Source of the DNA: Gloeobacter kilaueensis JS1 | GTDB taxonomy: Bacteria > Cyanobacteriota > Cyanobacteriia > Gloeobacterales > Gloeobacteraceae | Direction of reading: 5' to 3' | DNA: 64,000 nucleotides | Assembly: GCF_000484535.1 (NCBI RefSeq) | Contig: NC_022600.1 | Coordinates: forward strand, 1,240,001 to 1,304,000 | Part shown: piece after piece, positions 29,923-39,364 of the stretch | Position numbering within the stretch: position 1 is the first letter of the stretch | Layout of the letters: the number at the start of each line of letters is the position of its first letter | Notes under the pieces: generated by a model | What the model was told of the DNA's origin: nothing | What the model saw: the letters and a program-made list of their open reading frames with translations, nothing else | The model's database searches: none | Program-made: the position numbers and the translations under genes

Positions 29923-31440
29923 GTGTACTCGCAGCGCTCCGGCTCGATCCCCTTCTGCATCTTCTACCACCAGAAGACCAAGTATTCGCCCGAGGGCCTG
30001 GCCCGGCGCAACCACTCCATCGACTGGTCTCACCCGCCTGCGACCAGCAAGGGCTACCGATCAGGCACGGTCTACGACCTCAAGCCCTACCTTTCGGACA
30101 CGGAGAAGGTGCAGAGCAATGGCCTGCTTGATCGGCTGTCGCGGCTGCTCTATCTCACCTACGGCGTCACAGCGGTCGTTCCCTACCCCGACGGGCCGTT
30201 TTATATGCGCGCTGCCCCTTCCGCCGGTGGCCTCTACCCGGCGGAGGTCTACTTGCTGAGCCGTGGTCTGCCGGAGCTGCCTGCTGGAGCCTACAACTAT
30301 CTGGTGCCTGCCCACACCCTGGTGCATTTTTGGAGCGGTGAGGGCTGGCAGGGACTGTCCGACGCCTGCTTCGACCATCCCGCCTTAAAGCAGGCCCAGA
30401 TCGCAATTGTCATCAGCGCTGTCTTTCAGCGCTCCGCCTGGCGCTACGAGGACCGCGCCTACAGGCGCATCTTTCTTGACAGTGGCCACCTGCTGGGCAA
30501 TCTGGAACTGGCGGCGGCCCTGGAAGCCTACCGCGTCCGTCTCATCACGGGCTTTGCCGACGACGCGCTCAATGGCCTGTTGTTTCTGCCGCCCTCCGAA
30601 GAAGAAGCGCTGGCGGTGGCCGCCCTGGTGGAGGCGGACGCGCCGGATCACCCTCCGGGCCGGCAGGCGCTGCCCTCGCCCGTCCACGGCAATTATCCGC
30701 CGGTGCCGGAAGGCCAGCTTCTTGACTACCTGCACCGGGTCTCCAAGATCGATGCCAGACCGCCTACCAGTCCACCGGCAGTCGTCCAGGCCGACAAGTA
30801 CAACTTTCCTTTTTGCCTGAAAGTATCCACCCAGAGCGGACCGCTCGACTGGGACGCAAAGCTGGAGGAGACGATCCTGCGGCGGCGATCGACCCGCCGC
30901 TATACCGGAGAAGATCTCAACTTTGCTGAGCTGGCCTGGCTGCTCGACTTTACCTACCAGCCCCAGCACTACGCCGCCCAGGGATTCGACCCCGCGCCAG
31001 AATTTGCCCATCTTGAATTGCTTTCTACCTTCGTGGCCGTCCTGGGGGTGCAGGGTCTGGAAGCGGGCTGTTACTACTACGCGCCCCAGGCCCAGGAACT
31101 GCGCCAGATCCGCTTCAAGAATTTCCGCCCCGAAATCCACCACCTCTGCCTGGGCCAGGATCTCGGGCGCGACAGCGCCGCCGTCGTCTTTCACACCGCC
31201 GATCTGGCTGCAGCCACAGCGCTTTATGGCGAGCGGGCCTACCGCACCCTCCACCTCGACAGCGGCCACCTCGGCCAGCGGCTGAACCTGGCTGCCATCC
31301 GCCTTGGGCTGGGGGTAAGCGGCATCGGCGGATTCTTCGACGATCAGGTGAACGAAGTGCTGGGCATTCCTGAGCAGGAGGCGGTGCTCTACATCACCAC
31401 CCTTGGACGGCCCGCAAGGAGTGCCACCGCCGATGGGTGA
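29923..31440 (+). CDS. SagB-type oxidoreductase with two nitroreductase-like halves
   Basis: The 505-residue protein starts at GTG 29923. Two related halves each contain a nitroreductase-like core: AAPSAGGLYPAEVYLL with LDSGHLLGNLELAA in the first, and LRRRSTRRYTGEDL with LDSGHLGQRLNLAAIRLGLG in the second. This is the SagB/ThcOx pattern, FMN-dependent dehydrogenases that oxidise azolines in peptide natural products. No cyclodehydratase or precursor peptide is nearby, so a RiPP role is not supported here. It overlaps the next gene by 8 bp. Confidence 0.8.
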   Translation: MYSQRSGSIPFCIFYHQKTKYSPEGLARRNHSIDWSHPPATSKGYRSGTVYDLKPYLSDTEKVQSNGLLDRLSRLLYLTYGVTAVVPYPDGPFYMRAAPSAGGLYPAEVYLLSRGLPELPAGAYNYLVPAHTLVHFWSGEGWQGLSDACFDHPALKQAQIAIVISAVFQRSAWRYEDRAYRRIFLDSGHLLGNLELAAALEAYRVRLITGFADDALNGLLFLPPSEEEALAVAALVEADAPDHPPGRQALPSPVHGNYPPVPEGQLLDYLHRVSKIDARPPTSPPAVVQADKYNFPFCLKVSTQSGPLDWDAKLEETILRRRSTRRYTGEDLNFAELAWLLDFTYQPQHYAAQGFDPAPEFAHLELLSTFVAVLGVQGLEAGCYYYAPQAQELRQIRFKNFRPEIHHLCLGQDLGRDSAAVVFHTADLAAATALYGERAYRTLHLDSGHLGQRLNLAAIRLGLGVSGIGGFFDDQVNEVLGIPEQEAVLYITTLGRPARSATADG

Positions 31441-32119
31441 TCTTCGGCTAGCAGCGGTTTGTCTGGCCATGCTGCTCGGGGCGGCTGGGGCGGCCTGGGC
31501 GGATGAGACGGTCCAGCCGCCGGCAGCAAAACCGATGAGCCGCGAGGACCTCCAGCGCGGCAGCCCGACGTTGCGCCGCTGGATCTCAGACCCGCCGGAT
31601 CTGCTCAACGACATCGAGAACGGCCAGGCATTCCCGACCCGGCTGGGCATCGGCCTCGTCTTCACCCCGAGCCGCAGCGGCGAGGCAGCTTACACCGTCT
31701 CGCTGCAGGACGTGGTCCTGGGCGGCACCCGCCTCAGCTTCAGCGGCGACTTTACCCGCAGCGGCACCAGCAACCAGGCGTGGGGGGCAGAGGCGCGCTA
31801 CTACGTCGCCCCCCTGGGTTCTTACCTTAACGTCGCCCCCCAGGTGGGCTACCGCAACATCGTGATCGACGGCACGACCCGCAACGGCCTGGAGGCCGGT
31901 GCCAAGTTTCTGTTTGCCCTCGCCCCCCGCGCCGCCGACATTGCCGTGAGCCAGTCGTGGGTGCTGCCCGACCGGGGCGGCTCGATCGGCAGAACCGTGC
32001 TCGAAGTCGGCTACACCCTCAGCCCCGTCCTGCGCCTCACCGCCGTCGTCCAGTGGATCAACTCCAGCCTGCGCAGCGACACCAGCTTTGGCGTCAATTT
32101 TGAGCTGATTGGCTTTTAG
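31433..32119 (+). CDS. Exported protein, probable outer-membrane beta-barrel
   Basis: The 228-residue protein starts at ATG 31433 inside the end of the previous gene, with AAGGAG upstream. The signal peptide ends AAWADE. The C-terminal part alternates hydrophobic and polar residues (GTRLSFSGDFTRSG, LEVGYTLSPVLRLTAVVQW) and ends in a phenylalanine, features of a small outer-membrane barrel. I do not recognise the family. It converges on the next gene, sharing 4 bp at the stop codons. Confidence 0.65.
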   Translation: MGDLRLAAVCLAMLLGAAGAAWADETVQPPAAKPMSREDLQRGSPTLRRWISDPPDLLNDIENGQAFPTRLGIGLVFTPSRSGEAAYTVSLQDVVLGGTRLSFSGDFTRSGTSNQAWGAEARYYVAPLGSYLNVAPQVGYRNIVIDGTTRNGLEAGAKFLFALAPRAADIAVSQSWVLPDRGGSIGRTVLEVGYTLSPVLRLTAVVQWINSSLRSDTSFGVNFELIGF

Positions 32120-33777
32120 TTGGGGGAGTGGACACCGGTGGCGCTAAAATTCACGTCCATGTCGTCGATGCCGAAGGACTGGCCTGTGGCATTGGCGTTG
32201 GCTGAGATAAATTGCTCGATCGAGCCGGTGAACGGCGTGGTCTGACCGTTGCCGCCGTAGGGATCGGTGTACCAGACGGTCGGTCCTGTGGGGTTGTTGA
32301 CCTTGAGCTGGCCGAACTGGGCAACGACGCGGTGAGCGCCGTTGAAGGGCGAGGCCGGATTGTCGTAGGTGGTGCCGGGGGCAACCAGCGAGCAGGGCGT
32401 TGTGCCGTGGACGGCATCGCCGTTGCTTTCGACCATCGAGCAGATGTCGATCGAGCGGCCCAGGCCGTTCGTAAAAGAAGGGTTGTAGTAGCGGCTGGGG
32501 TTGATCACCGGGAAACTCGGCGTGAGAAAGACGAGGGCACTTTTTTGATTGAGCGCGGTGATCTTGATCGTGGCGGCCCAGGACTCGTAGAGCCCGCCGA
32601 AGGTGTGGTTGGCGTCGTTGGTGCTGAACTGGGAAGTCTGGCCATTCGGCACGAGAATAAATTTCTGGACGCAGGAGAGTTCGGGGATGTCGCGCTGGCT
32701 CTGGATCGGGCCACTGGGCGAATCCGCCGGTACCGGTGGAACAGTGGTCACCGGTGTGGCGTGATCGCAGCCTTTTAGAAACTGGCCACCGACACCGAAG
32801 GAGGCCAGCACATCGACCGCAAACTGGGTGCCGTCGCTGCAGCGGGCGTAGTAGCTGACCTCGTGCAGGTTGTTGCTGAAAGCGTCCGCCGAATGGGTGC
32901 CCTGGTGGACGTGGGTGAGGATACTGCAGGTGTTGCCCCGGACGGTGCTGGAGGCGACGTTCTCGACGTAGCTGATCTTGTGACCGACGTGGTCTTCGTG
33001 GCGCATATCCGTGGAGCCAGTCGTCGGTGCGTAGGCGTCGAGCGCCTCGTTCGCCAGCCCGAAGGGCACGCCGCCGGTAAGGTCGTAGGCGGAGAAACCG
33101 CTCGGGTCCATGCCGTGCTCGTGGCCAAAGGTGCAGCCGGTGGCCGGATCGACGGGCGGATGCCAGGTGGGATAGAGCTTGCCGTCTGGACCAACGACGG
33201 AGTAGCTGTTGTGGATATCCACCGAGCAGGTGTCCCACACGGTCGGCGTCCAGATGCCGTAGGCCGCACTCACCGGCACCGACTGGGTGATCAAAGTAGC
33301 ACTTACCGGCTTGATCGCCCCGGCAGCGGTCGAGCCACCGATAATCAGCGTGCTCTGACCGCCGGGCGTCCAGGGCGTCGTCCAGACGTAGAGCGTCGCC
33401 TGGTTGGAGTTGATCACAAAGCGATAGCGGGCCTCCGCCGGCAGTCCGCGCACGCTCAATCGAGCGGAGCGATCGGCGTTGGTGAGCGCAAACTGAAAGC
33501 TCGTGCGCGAGCCGGAGGCGATCGTGCGCACCAGTTGGGGCGGTGGCGCACTCTGCTTGTCGGCGGCAGCCACCAGTTTTCCGATTTTCCCGACAGCGGC
33601 GTAGGCCGGTAGGGGTCGCCAGAAGACGCCCGAGCGGTTGGCCGTAACGGGCACCGCCGGATAGAGGTGTCCGTGGTGGAGAGTCGTGAACGGCTGGACG
33701 CTACTTGCTTGAAAGACGACGGCACTCAGGGTGCCGATGGCCACAGTGGCCACCGGCAGGTACGACTTGATGAGCAT
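32116..33777 (-). CDS. Large secreted protein of unknown function with His/Cys-rich centre
   Basis: The 553-residue protein starts at ATG 33777 (MLIKSYLPVATVA), with a signal peptide of about 28 residues. An Ig-like N-terminal region (residues 80-165) precedes a region rich in His, Cys and Asp: DTCSVDIHNS, CTFGHEHGMDPSG, MRHEDHVGHK and LTHVHQGTHSADA. These could bind metal. Eight or so cysteines suggest disulfides outside the cytoplasm. I cannot assign a family. The gene stands alone between murI and the barrel protein. Confidence 0.7.
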   Translation of the reverse strand: MLIKSYLPVATVAIGTLSAVVFQASSVQPFTTLHHGHLYPAVPVTANRSGVFWRPLPAYAAVGKIGKLVAAADKQSAPPPQLVRTIASGSRTSFQFALTNADRSARLSVRGLPAEARYRFVINSNQATLYVWTTPWTPGGQSTLIIGGSTAAGAIKPVSATLITQSVPVSAAYGIWTPTVWDTCSVDIHNSYSVVGPDGKLYPTWHPPVDPATGCTFGHEHGMDPSGFSAYDLTGGVPFGLANEALDAYAPTTGSTDMRHEDHVGHKISYVENVASSTVRGNTCSILTHVHQGTHSADAFSNNLHEVSYYARCSDGTQFAVDVLASFGVGGQFLKGCDHATPVTTVPPVPADSPSGPIQSQRDIPELSCVQKFILVPNGQTSQFSTNDANHTFGGLYESWAATIKITALNQKSALVFLTPSFPVINPSRYYNPSFTNGLGRSIDICSMVESNGDAVHGTTPCSLVAPGTTYDNPASPFNGAHRVVAQFGQLKVNNPTGPTVWYTDPYGGNGQTTPFTGSIEQFISANANATGQSFGIDDMDVNFSATGVHSPN

Positions 33778-33901
33778 ATCAACCCCAAAAACGAAGGTGC
33801 AACGAAAACCGGTGGCCAGTGACACTATCGCCGGAGCGCCCGCCCCATCGATACTGCCGGTCGGTTAGTTCGTCGAAGATTCCGGATAGCCGACAGGACA
33901 A

Positions 33902-34702
33902 TTAACCGCGCAGGCCCACCGGCAGCGTGGGCAGATTGACGGCACAGACCGCCGGGCGGTAACCCAGCCAGGCACTGGCAGCGTGGGCGAACTGTTCCGG
34001 ATCGCCCGAGACGCAGAAACGGTAGTGCGCCTGATCCGTACACTCCTGCGGCGGCTGGCCGGTCGCCTTGAGGCGCGCCACCGCCGCCACCGCCGGGTCG
34101 ATGCGCTGGATCGAAGCGGGTATAAATTCCTCAAAAATTGGAGCCAGGTACGGATAGTGGGTGCAGCCGTAGATAAGCGCGTCGATGCGCTGCTTCAGCA
34201 GGGGCTCAAGGTACTGCCGGGCGACAATCCGCATCTGATCGCTCATCCACTGACCACCTTCGATGAGCGGCACAAAGGCTGGACAGGCCACCTCCCAGAC
34301 CTGGGCACGGCGCGAGCGCTCCCGGATGGCCCGGCTGTAGGCGCGGCTGGCGACGGTGGCGGCGGTGGCGATCACCCCGATGCGCTCGCCACCGGCTGCA
34401 AGGGCCGCTTCGGCTCCGGCATCGATCAGTCCATCGATACTTATGTCAAATTCGTGGCGGACCACCGGCAAGGCAAGGGCAGAACTGGTATTGCAGGCCA
34501 TCAGCACGCGATCGACGCCTTCGCTCTCAAACCAGTGCAAAATTTCGCGCACGTAGCGGCAGATCTCCCCGGTCGTTCGCCCGCCGTAGGGCAACCGGGC
34601 TGTATCGGCAAAGTAGAGAACGGCGGTCCCCGGCATCTGGCGGATAATTTGCTGCAGGACCGTCAGACCACCCACCCCGCTATCGAAGACACCCAGCACC
34701 AT
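33902..34702 (-). CDS. murI: Glutamate racemase
   Basis: The protein has 266 residues from ATG 34702, which has GGAGAAGAG upstream; a longer frame begins with unrelated sequence. The N-terminus MVLGVFDSGVGGLTVL holds the Asp-Ser pair. The catalytic cysteines are in MACNTSSALALP (Cys70) and IYGCTHYPYLAP. FADTARLPYG is typical. It supplies D-glutamate for peptidoglycan. Confidence 0.95.
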   Translation of the reverse strand: MVLGVFDSGVGGLTVLQQIIRQMPGTAVLYFADTARLPYGGRTTGEICRYVREILHWFESEGVDRVLMACNTSSALALPVVRHEFDISIDGLIDAGAEAALAAGGERIGVIATAATVASRAYSRAIRERSRRAQVWEVACPAFVPLIEGGQWMSDQMRIVARQYLEPLLKQRIDALIYGCTHYPYLAPIFEEFIPASIQRIDPAVAAVARLKATGQPPQECTDQAHYRFCVSGDPEQFAHAASAWLGYRPAVCAVNLPTLPVGLRG

Positions 34703-34870
34703 TTGACGCTCTTCTCCACACACCGAGTACTGAGTGTTGCACAAAGCGCGGGCGATTGGTGGTCAAAACTTCTTGCAAAGTTTTGTAAGACAGTTGTAGT
34801 CATCTTCTAAGGGGGTGCGGTACGGTAAGGCTGCATCCACCGTTCCCATTTCAGATCGTTCCCCTCTCCC

Positions 34871-35752
34871 ATGCGCAACCTCCCACGGTCGTTTGTTCTG
34901 GCTTTGCTCAGTCTTTTTATGCTGGGCGCGGCGCTCTACTTGAGCCGCTTTACCCCACCGGCACCGGCTTCACCGGCAACGCCCCCGGCGGTTCTCCTGC
35001 CGCCCATTCCAGCGGTAGCGAGCCTACCGGAACCACCGCCTGCAGCTTCTGTAACCAATCCACCCGTTCCAGCATCCTTTCAAGGAAAAATTTTCAAGCA
35101 GGGCCACCTTAAAAGGGGCGAGAAGGTGGTGGCTCTGACCTTCGACGATGGTCCCTGGCCTGACAGCACCCGCCAGGTGCTGGCCATCCTGCGGCGCAAC
35201 CAGATCACCGCTACGTTCTTTTGCATTGGCCGCCACATCCAGGAGCACCCGGAGCTTTTAAAAGAGGTCGCTGTCGCCGGTCAGGTGCTCGGCAACCATA
35301 CCTGGAATCATCTTTACCGGCCCCTCTCCACTGCCCGCGCCGCCGGTGAGATTGACCGTACCGAGGCGCTCATCAAAAAGATTACCGGCGTCGAGACCCG
35401 CCTGTTTCGTCCGCCCGGCGGCGTGCTCGGCAACGGTCAGGTAGCCTACGCCCGCCGCCGCGATTACGCCGTAGTGCTCTGGTCGGTCGATTCGGGCGAC
35501 TCCCATCGCCATCCGACCGCCGCCGGTATGATCCGGCGGGTACTGGCCGGTGTCCGACCGGGGGGGGTGGTTCTGTTGCACGACGGCGGTGGCCTGCATC
35601 CGACAGTCCACGCCCTGCCGCAGATCATTGCGGGCTTAAAGGCAAAGGGCTACCGCTTTGTCACCGTCCCCGAGCTGATGGCGATGCAGGTGCAACAGCA
35701 GGCTCCGCCCGCTATAAAAGTGCCCCTGCCAGCTACGAGCGCAGGTCAATAA
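34871..35752 (+). CDS. Membrane-anchored polysaccharide deacetylase (NodB domain)
   Basis: The 293-residue protein has an N-terminal anchor (residues 8-24) and a Pro/Ala-rich linker to about residue 70. The NodB catalytic domain has TFDDGPWPD (Asp92/Asp93) and metal ligands His143 and His147 in NHTWNH. RPPGGVLG and VVLLHDGGG follow, with the final catalytic His in LLHD. Members remove acetyl groups from peptidoglycan, chitin-like or exopolysaccharides. All catalytic residues are present. Confidence 0.9.
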   Translation: MRNLPRSFVLALLSLFMLGAALYLSRFTPPAPASPATPPAVLLPPIPAVASLPEPPPAASVTNPPVPASFQGKIFKQGHLKRGEKVVALTFDDGPWPDSTRQVLAILRRNQITATFFCIGRHIQEHPELLKEVAVAGQVLGNHTWNHLYRPLSTARAAGEIDRTEALIKKITGVETRLFRPPGGVLGNGQVAYARRRDYAVVLWSVDSGDSHRHPTAAGMIRRVLAGVRPGGVVLLHDGGGLHPTVHALPQIIAGLKAKGYRFVTVPELMAMQVQQQAPPAIKVPLPATSAGQ

Positions 35753-35757
35753 GGGTG

Positions 35758-36198
35758 CTATTCGCCGCTTTGATCGATCTGTTCGTAGAGGGCATCGACG
35801 AGCTGCTCCTGGGCGGGCGGGGCAACCGAATCGAGCAAAAGCACCCAGTGGCGATCGATGCCCAGGGCCGAGCGCACCGCCCGGAAGTTCTGGGATTTGA
35901 CCAGGCCCAGTTCGTTGAGGGCGTGGCGGTCGCGGGTGGTCACCAGCACCGCGACCCGGAAGGAGGAGCCGTCAATATTTTCAAGGCGCACCACCGCGTC
36001 GATCAACACCAGATCGAGCCAGGTGGCCGGGTCTTGCAGATCTTCTCCGCGCCTGGACGCCTCTTCGACCCGGTCGGAAAGGCGTGAACGGATAGCGGTA
36101 CGGAGTGCCTCGACAGTCAGGCGGCGAAAGAACTCGCGATCGACGACCTTGAGTTCACGCGCCACGCGCTGAAACCACAGTTTGCTCTGGTACGACAT
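35758..36198 (-). CDS. Conserved-looking 146-residue soluble protein, unknown function
   Basis: The protein starts MSYQSKLWFQRV; a TTG at 36204 would add two residues. It is alpha/beta, with a basic helical N-terminal half (VDREFFRRLTVEALRTAIRSR) and a beta-rich half (FRVAVLVTTRDRHALNELG). No motif is recognised. It ends 5 bp from the convergent deacetylase gene. Confidence 0.65.
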   Translation of the reverse strand: MSYQSKLWFQRVARELKVVDREFFRRLTVEALRTAIRSRLSDRVEEASRRGEDLQDPATWLDLVLIDAVVRLENIDGSSFRVAVLVTTRDRHALNELGLVKSQNFRAVRSALGIDRHWVLLLDSVAPPAQEQLVDALYEQIDQSGE

Positions 36199-36246
36199 GC
36201 ACAAAAAATCCCAGAGCTGCCCCAGACCGGCGGGGGTGCCGGTGAC

Positions 36247-36269
36247 GAGACGCTGGGCGTAAACGTCTC
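36247..36269. repeat. Inverted repeat upstream of the 35758 gene
   Basis: GAGACG and CGTCTC are separated by 11 bp, about 50 bp upstream of the minus-strand start at 36198. A TAATAT on the minus strand lies just beyond. It could be an operator at the promoter, or chance. Confidence 0.35.
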
Positions 36270-36311
36270 ATCTATATTACCATCCCCGTCGTCCCCCTCC
36301 CAGAATTGGGA

Positions 36312-36755
36312 TCAGCCGCGCAGCAACTGGCGAACGATCCAGCCACCGCTCAAAAACTGCAAAACGAGCAGGGCGATCACCGTACCATTGAGAATGGAGT
36401 GGATGAAGCGGGCCTGCCGCAGCCGCTTGAGGGGCTTGAGCGTCACCAGCGCTGTCGAGATGATCAGCAAAATCACCACGCTCAAAGCGCCGATACCGTG
36501 CCAGCTCGTATCGACCGGCTTGGCCAGATGCACCCCGACAAACCCGCCAATCGTCGCCACCACCGCCACCGCCACCAAAAAGACGACGCCGACGGCGATA
36601 TGGCGCTCGCGGGCCTGTTTGGGCGAAACTTTGCGCCGCGCCCCCCGCTCGGTGCGCACCTGCTGCAATTGCAGGCCCAGGGCGGCAGCGGCAAAACCAG
36701 CCGGAAAGACGACGAGCAACATCAGCAGCGGGTGCAGCCAGGTGGTCCAGGGCAC
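36312..36755 (-). CDS. DUF4079 four-helix membrane protein
   Basis: The 147-residue protein has four transmembrane helices (about residues 6-28, 52-73, 85-104 and 121-140). Histidines occur at helix ends (LHPLLM near the N-terminus, RERHIAV, TSWHGIG, RFIHSIL). This pattern is seen in cyanobacterial DUF4079 proteins and resembles small cytochrome b561-like proteins. Haem binding is possible but unproven. Confidence 0.75.
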   Translation of the reverse strand: MPWTTWLHPLLMLLVVFPAGFAAAALGLQLQQVRTERGARRKVSPKQARERHIAVGVVFLVAVAVVATIGGFVGVHLAKPVDTSWHGIGALSVVILLIISTALVTLKPLKRLRQARFIHSILNGTVIALLVLQFLSGGWIVRQLLRG

Positions 36756-36803
36756 AGCAGCCCTCTTTATGAAGACGACCCCTTCAGGATAGGGCGAATC
36801 GCT

Positions 36804-38156
36804 CTATTGCTGAATCAGAATCAGTTTTTGCTGGCGGCTCTGGCCGTTTTTGTTGGCGGTGAGATTGATCTCGTAGCGGGTACCGGCGGCGGAGATGGGG
36901 GAGCGGAACTGGAAGGAGAAGTTGCCCTGGGCGTCGGCCTGGATCGTCTGGTCGAGCACCTGCTGGTTGACGCCAAACAGCCCCACCAGTGACGTGGTCG
37001 CCTGAACATTGACAGCGATCGTAGCGCCGGGAGAACTCTTACCGCGCACAGTCACCGCTCCAGCCGGTACCTGGCTGTTGTTGGCAGGGCTCGTCACCTG
37101 CAACAGGAGTTGCTGCGGCTGGGGAACGGCTGCCTGGCGGTTGATCTGAAACTGCCAGCTGCTGCCTCCGGGGTTGCCGGAGAGGTCCTTGAGATCGACT
37201 TCGACCCGGTAGGTGCCCTGGGCGAGATTGCGCGGCGGCTGGTAGTTAAAGAAGTTGGCGGTAATCGTCGCGTCGCTGGTCACATCCTGGCCGTCGAAGC
37301 GGATGCGCACAGATTTTGGATCGACCCCTGAACCCCGGCCATCGTCGAAGACGGCGGAGATGAGGGGCCGCAGGGAGGAGGCGACGCCGTTGTTGGCTGG
37401 TGAAGGGTTTTGAACCGTGGGAGGTTGATCGTCGTTGATCAGTCCCTGCTGGAGGCGGTAGCGGGCGGTCTGGCCCTGGCTTTCGAGGGTCGCCGTGATC
37501 GCGACGCCCGGCGGGAAGTTGTCGTTGCGCCGGATCGTGTAGCGCCCCTCGTAGGCACCGGGGCTCACCTCGCTCATCGCCTGGTTCGTCACCACCCCGG
37601 CAATCGTAAAGGAAGCTCTGGCTTGGGGAGTGCCATTTAACTTGAAGACCAGCTCCGTTCCCGGTTCGAGGCGATCGACCGGTGGATCGATGGCAAAGCG
37701 GTCGATGCTGACGGTCGTGTTGCCTCCGCCAGAACCAGAAGGGCTGCCGCTCTGGGCTGTGTCGAGCAGGGGCGCACTGAGGCGGGCTGTCGCCGTGCGC
37801 TTGCCCTTGCGCAGGGTGGCGCGGATTGCGGTGGTGCCGGTAATCTTGTCGCGGCGCTTGATCGTGTAGCGGGCTTCGTAGGTGCCCGATTCGATCTCGC
37901 GCATGGGCAGCTTGGTGGTCACCCCGGCAATCGAGATCGTCGCCTTGCTGCCGGGGCTGCCCTCGACAGTAAAGATGAGTTCTGTGCCGGGACTGAGATC
38001 GTTGACCGGTTCGGCGCTGAAGGTGTCTATCTGGGGCACCGCCTGGGCTACGAGCATCGGTACCAGCGGCTGGGCGCGCGCTTCTGGAGCTGTTAGCCCG
38101 ATCAGGCCACCGGCCAGGATCGTCGCGCCCAGCGCCCGCTGCCATCGTCCGCGCAT
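36804..38156 (-). CDS. Secreted protein with tandem Ig-like repeats
   Basis: The 450-residue protein has a signal peptide ending EARAQPL. Two homologous repeats follow (PGTELIFTVEGSPGSKATISIAG near residue 57 and PGTELVFKLNGTPQARASFTIAG near 166), each continuing into YEARYTIKRRD or YEGRYTIRRND. Then come a cadherin-like region (ISAVFDDGRGSGVDPKSVRIRFDG) and a final Ig-like module (VTSPANNSQVPAGAVTVRG). It is likely a structural or adhesive envelope protein. Confidence 0.78.
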   Translation of the reverse strand: MRGRWQRALGATILAGGLIGLTAPEARAQPLVPMLVAQAVPQIDTFSAEPVNDLSPGTELIFTVEGSPGSKATISIAGVTTKLPMREIESGTYEARYTIKRRDKITGTTAIRATLRKGKRTATARLSAPLLDTAQSGSPSGSGGGNTTVSIDRFAIDPPVDRLEPGTELVFKLNGTPQARASFTIAGVVTNQAMSEVSPGAYEGRYTIRRNDNFPPGVAITATLESQGQTARYRLQQGLINDDQPPTVQNPSPANNGVASSLRPLISAVFDDGRGSGVDPKSVRIRFDGQDVTSDATITANFFNYQPPRNLAQGTYRVEVDLKDLSGNPGGSSWQFQINRQAAVPQPQQLLLQVTSPANNSQVPAGAVTVRGKSSPGATIAVNVQATTSLVGLFGVNQQVLDQTIQADAQGNFSFQFRSPISAAGTRYEINLTANKNGQSRQQKLILIQQ

Positions 38157-38233
38157 ATTCCGCTCCTGAAGTCCAATTCACCCTCCAATCTGAAAGTATA
38201 ATGGGCTACCGTGCATTCTGATCGCCCCGGCCA

Positions 38234-38965
38234 GTGCCTGCCATCGTGAAATCGCTCAAATTCTCGTTCAGTTTTGTGCTGCTCGCCGTCCTCTGCGGTG
38301 GTGGCACAGCCAGCAGGGTTGCTGCCAAACCCCCTGCTGAGCCGGTGCAGATTCCGGCGGCTTACGCCGGGTTGCCCCGGCTCACCGGCAAGGCGCTCGT
38401 CGAATTGCAGACGAGCAAGGGACCAATCGTGATCGCCGTCGATGGTGACCGCTCTCCGATTAACGCGGGCAACTTCGTCGATCTCGTTCAAAAAGGCGTC
38501 TACACCAATACACCCGTCAACCGCTCCGAAAAAGGCTATCTCATGCAGGTGAGCGACCCGCAGGGCGGCAACGACGGCGGCTACAAGGACCCGAGCACCG
38601 GCAAGATCCGGCGCATCCCGATCGAGATCATCCCCGAAGGCCAGGCCCAGCCGGTCTACGGCAAGACCCTCAAGGCCGCCGGCATTCCTGAGACCACCTT
38701 TCCGGTGATGCGCCACCTGCCGGGGGCGGTAGGATTGGCCCATACCGAAAAAGATCCCAACTCCGGCTCGACCCAGTTCTACATCACCTACGGCAACAAC
38801 GAAATGGTCAACCCGCGCGGCAATTTTCTTGACGGGCGCTACAGCGTCTTTGGCTACGTCGTCGATGGCCTGACCAACGCCGAGAAACTGCGCGTCGGCG
38901 ACAAGATTTTATCGGCAAAAGTGCTACTGGGTGGCGAGAAACTGCAACCGCCAGTCACCAAATAA
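38234..38965 (+). CDS. Exported cyclophilin-type peptidyl-prolyl isomerase
   Basis: The 243-residue protein starts at GTG 38234; GTG 38246 (VKSLKFSF) is an alternative. A signal peptide or lipid-type N-terminus (VLLAVLCGGGTAS) precedes the cyclophilin domain from about residue 55 (ALVELQTSKGPIVIAVDG). Landmarks are APINAGNFVDL-like PINAGNFVDLV, GSTQFYITYG and GRYSVFGYVVDG. It assists folding in the periplasm or thylakoid-equivalent space. The Cys in the signal region could be a lipobox (VLC), which is uncertain. Confidence 0.87.
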   Translation: MPAIVKSLKFSFSFVLLAVLCGGGTASRVAAKPPAEPVQIPAAYAGLPRLTGKALVELQTSKGPIVIAVDGDRSPINAGNFVDLVQKGVYTNTPVNRSEKGYLMQVSDPQGGNDGGYKDPSTGKIRRIPIEIIPEGQAQPVYGKTLKAAGIPETTFPVMRHLPGAVGLAHTEKDPNSGSTQFYITYGNNEMVNPRGNFLDGRYSVFGYVVDGLTNAEKLRVGDKILSAKVLLGGEKLQPPVTK

Positions 38966-38971
38966 ACGCCG

Positions 38972-39262
38972 CTAAGGTGCTGCCGCCACTTCGGCAATTG
39001 CCCGCGCACCGCGCGGGGTGATGTTGCGCACGGCGATGCCATCGATGTAGCGTCCGCCGGTTTTGCTGTCGTAGCTCGGCGGGAACGCCAGTTCGATAAA
39101 ACCCACGTCCGCCAGGAAAACCAACCGCTCCGCTTTGGCCTGGAAACCGGCGAGATCCCCTTTTTCGGGCGCGAACAGCGTCGGAATCCGCTGCTGCTGG
39201 ATCTTTTTGAGCAGTTCAAGGGAAAGGTTATCAAGTGCGATCATCTGTACTTTTGACCCCAT
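38972..39262 (-). CDS. 96-residue protein, unknown function
   Basis: This small soluble protein begins MGSKVQMIALDNLSLELLKK. A second half (YDSKTGGRYIDGIAVRNITP) is beta-rich. Normal codon use and a 6-bp gap to the convergent cyclophilin gene suggest it is real. No motif was recognised. Confidence 0.6.
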   Translation of the reverse strand: MGSKVQMIALDNLSLELLKKIQQQRIPTLFAPEKGDLAGFQAKAERLVFLADVGFIELAFPPSYDSKTGGRYIDGIAVRNITPRGARAIAEVAAAP

Positions 39263-39364
39263 AGCAGGAACGAATCATTTCCAGGAGGAAACTTCTAGTA
39301 GTATAGGCGTTGTCGTCTCCCCCGAAAAGGTTAACTCTTCAATCTTAGGTGGGGATCTAGCTAT

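Noticed and set aside
32144-33238. 364-residue Arg/Gln-rich ORF within the secreted protein gene
   Set aside because: It is a frame shadow of the 553-residue protein. Its low-complexity Arg/His composition is typical of shifted frames in GC-rich DNA.
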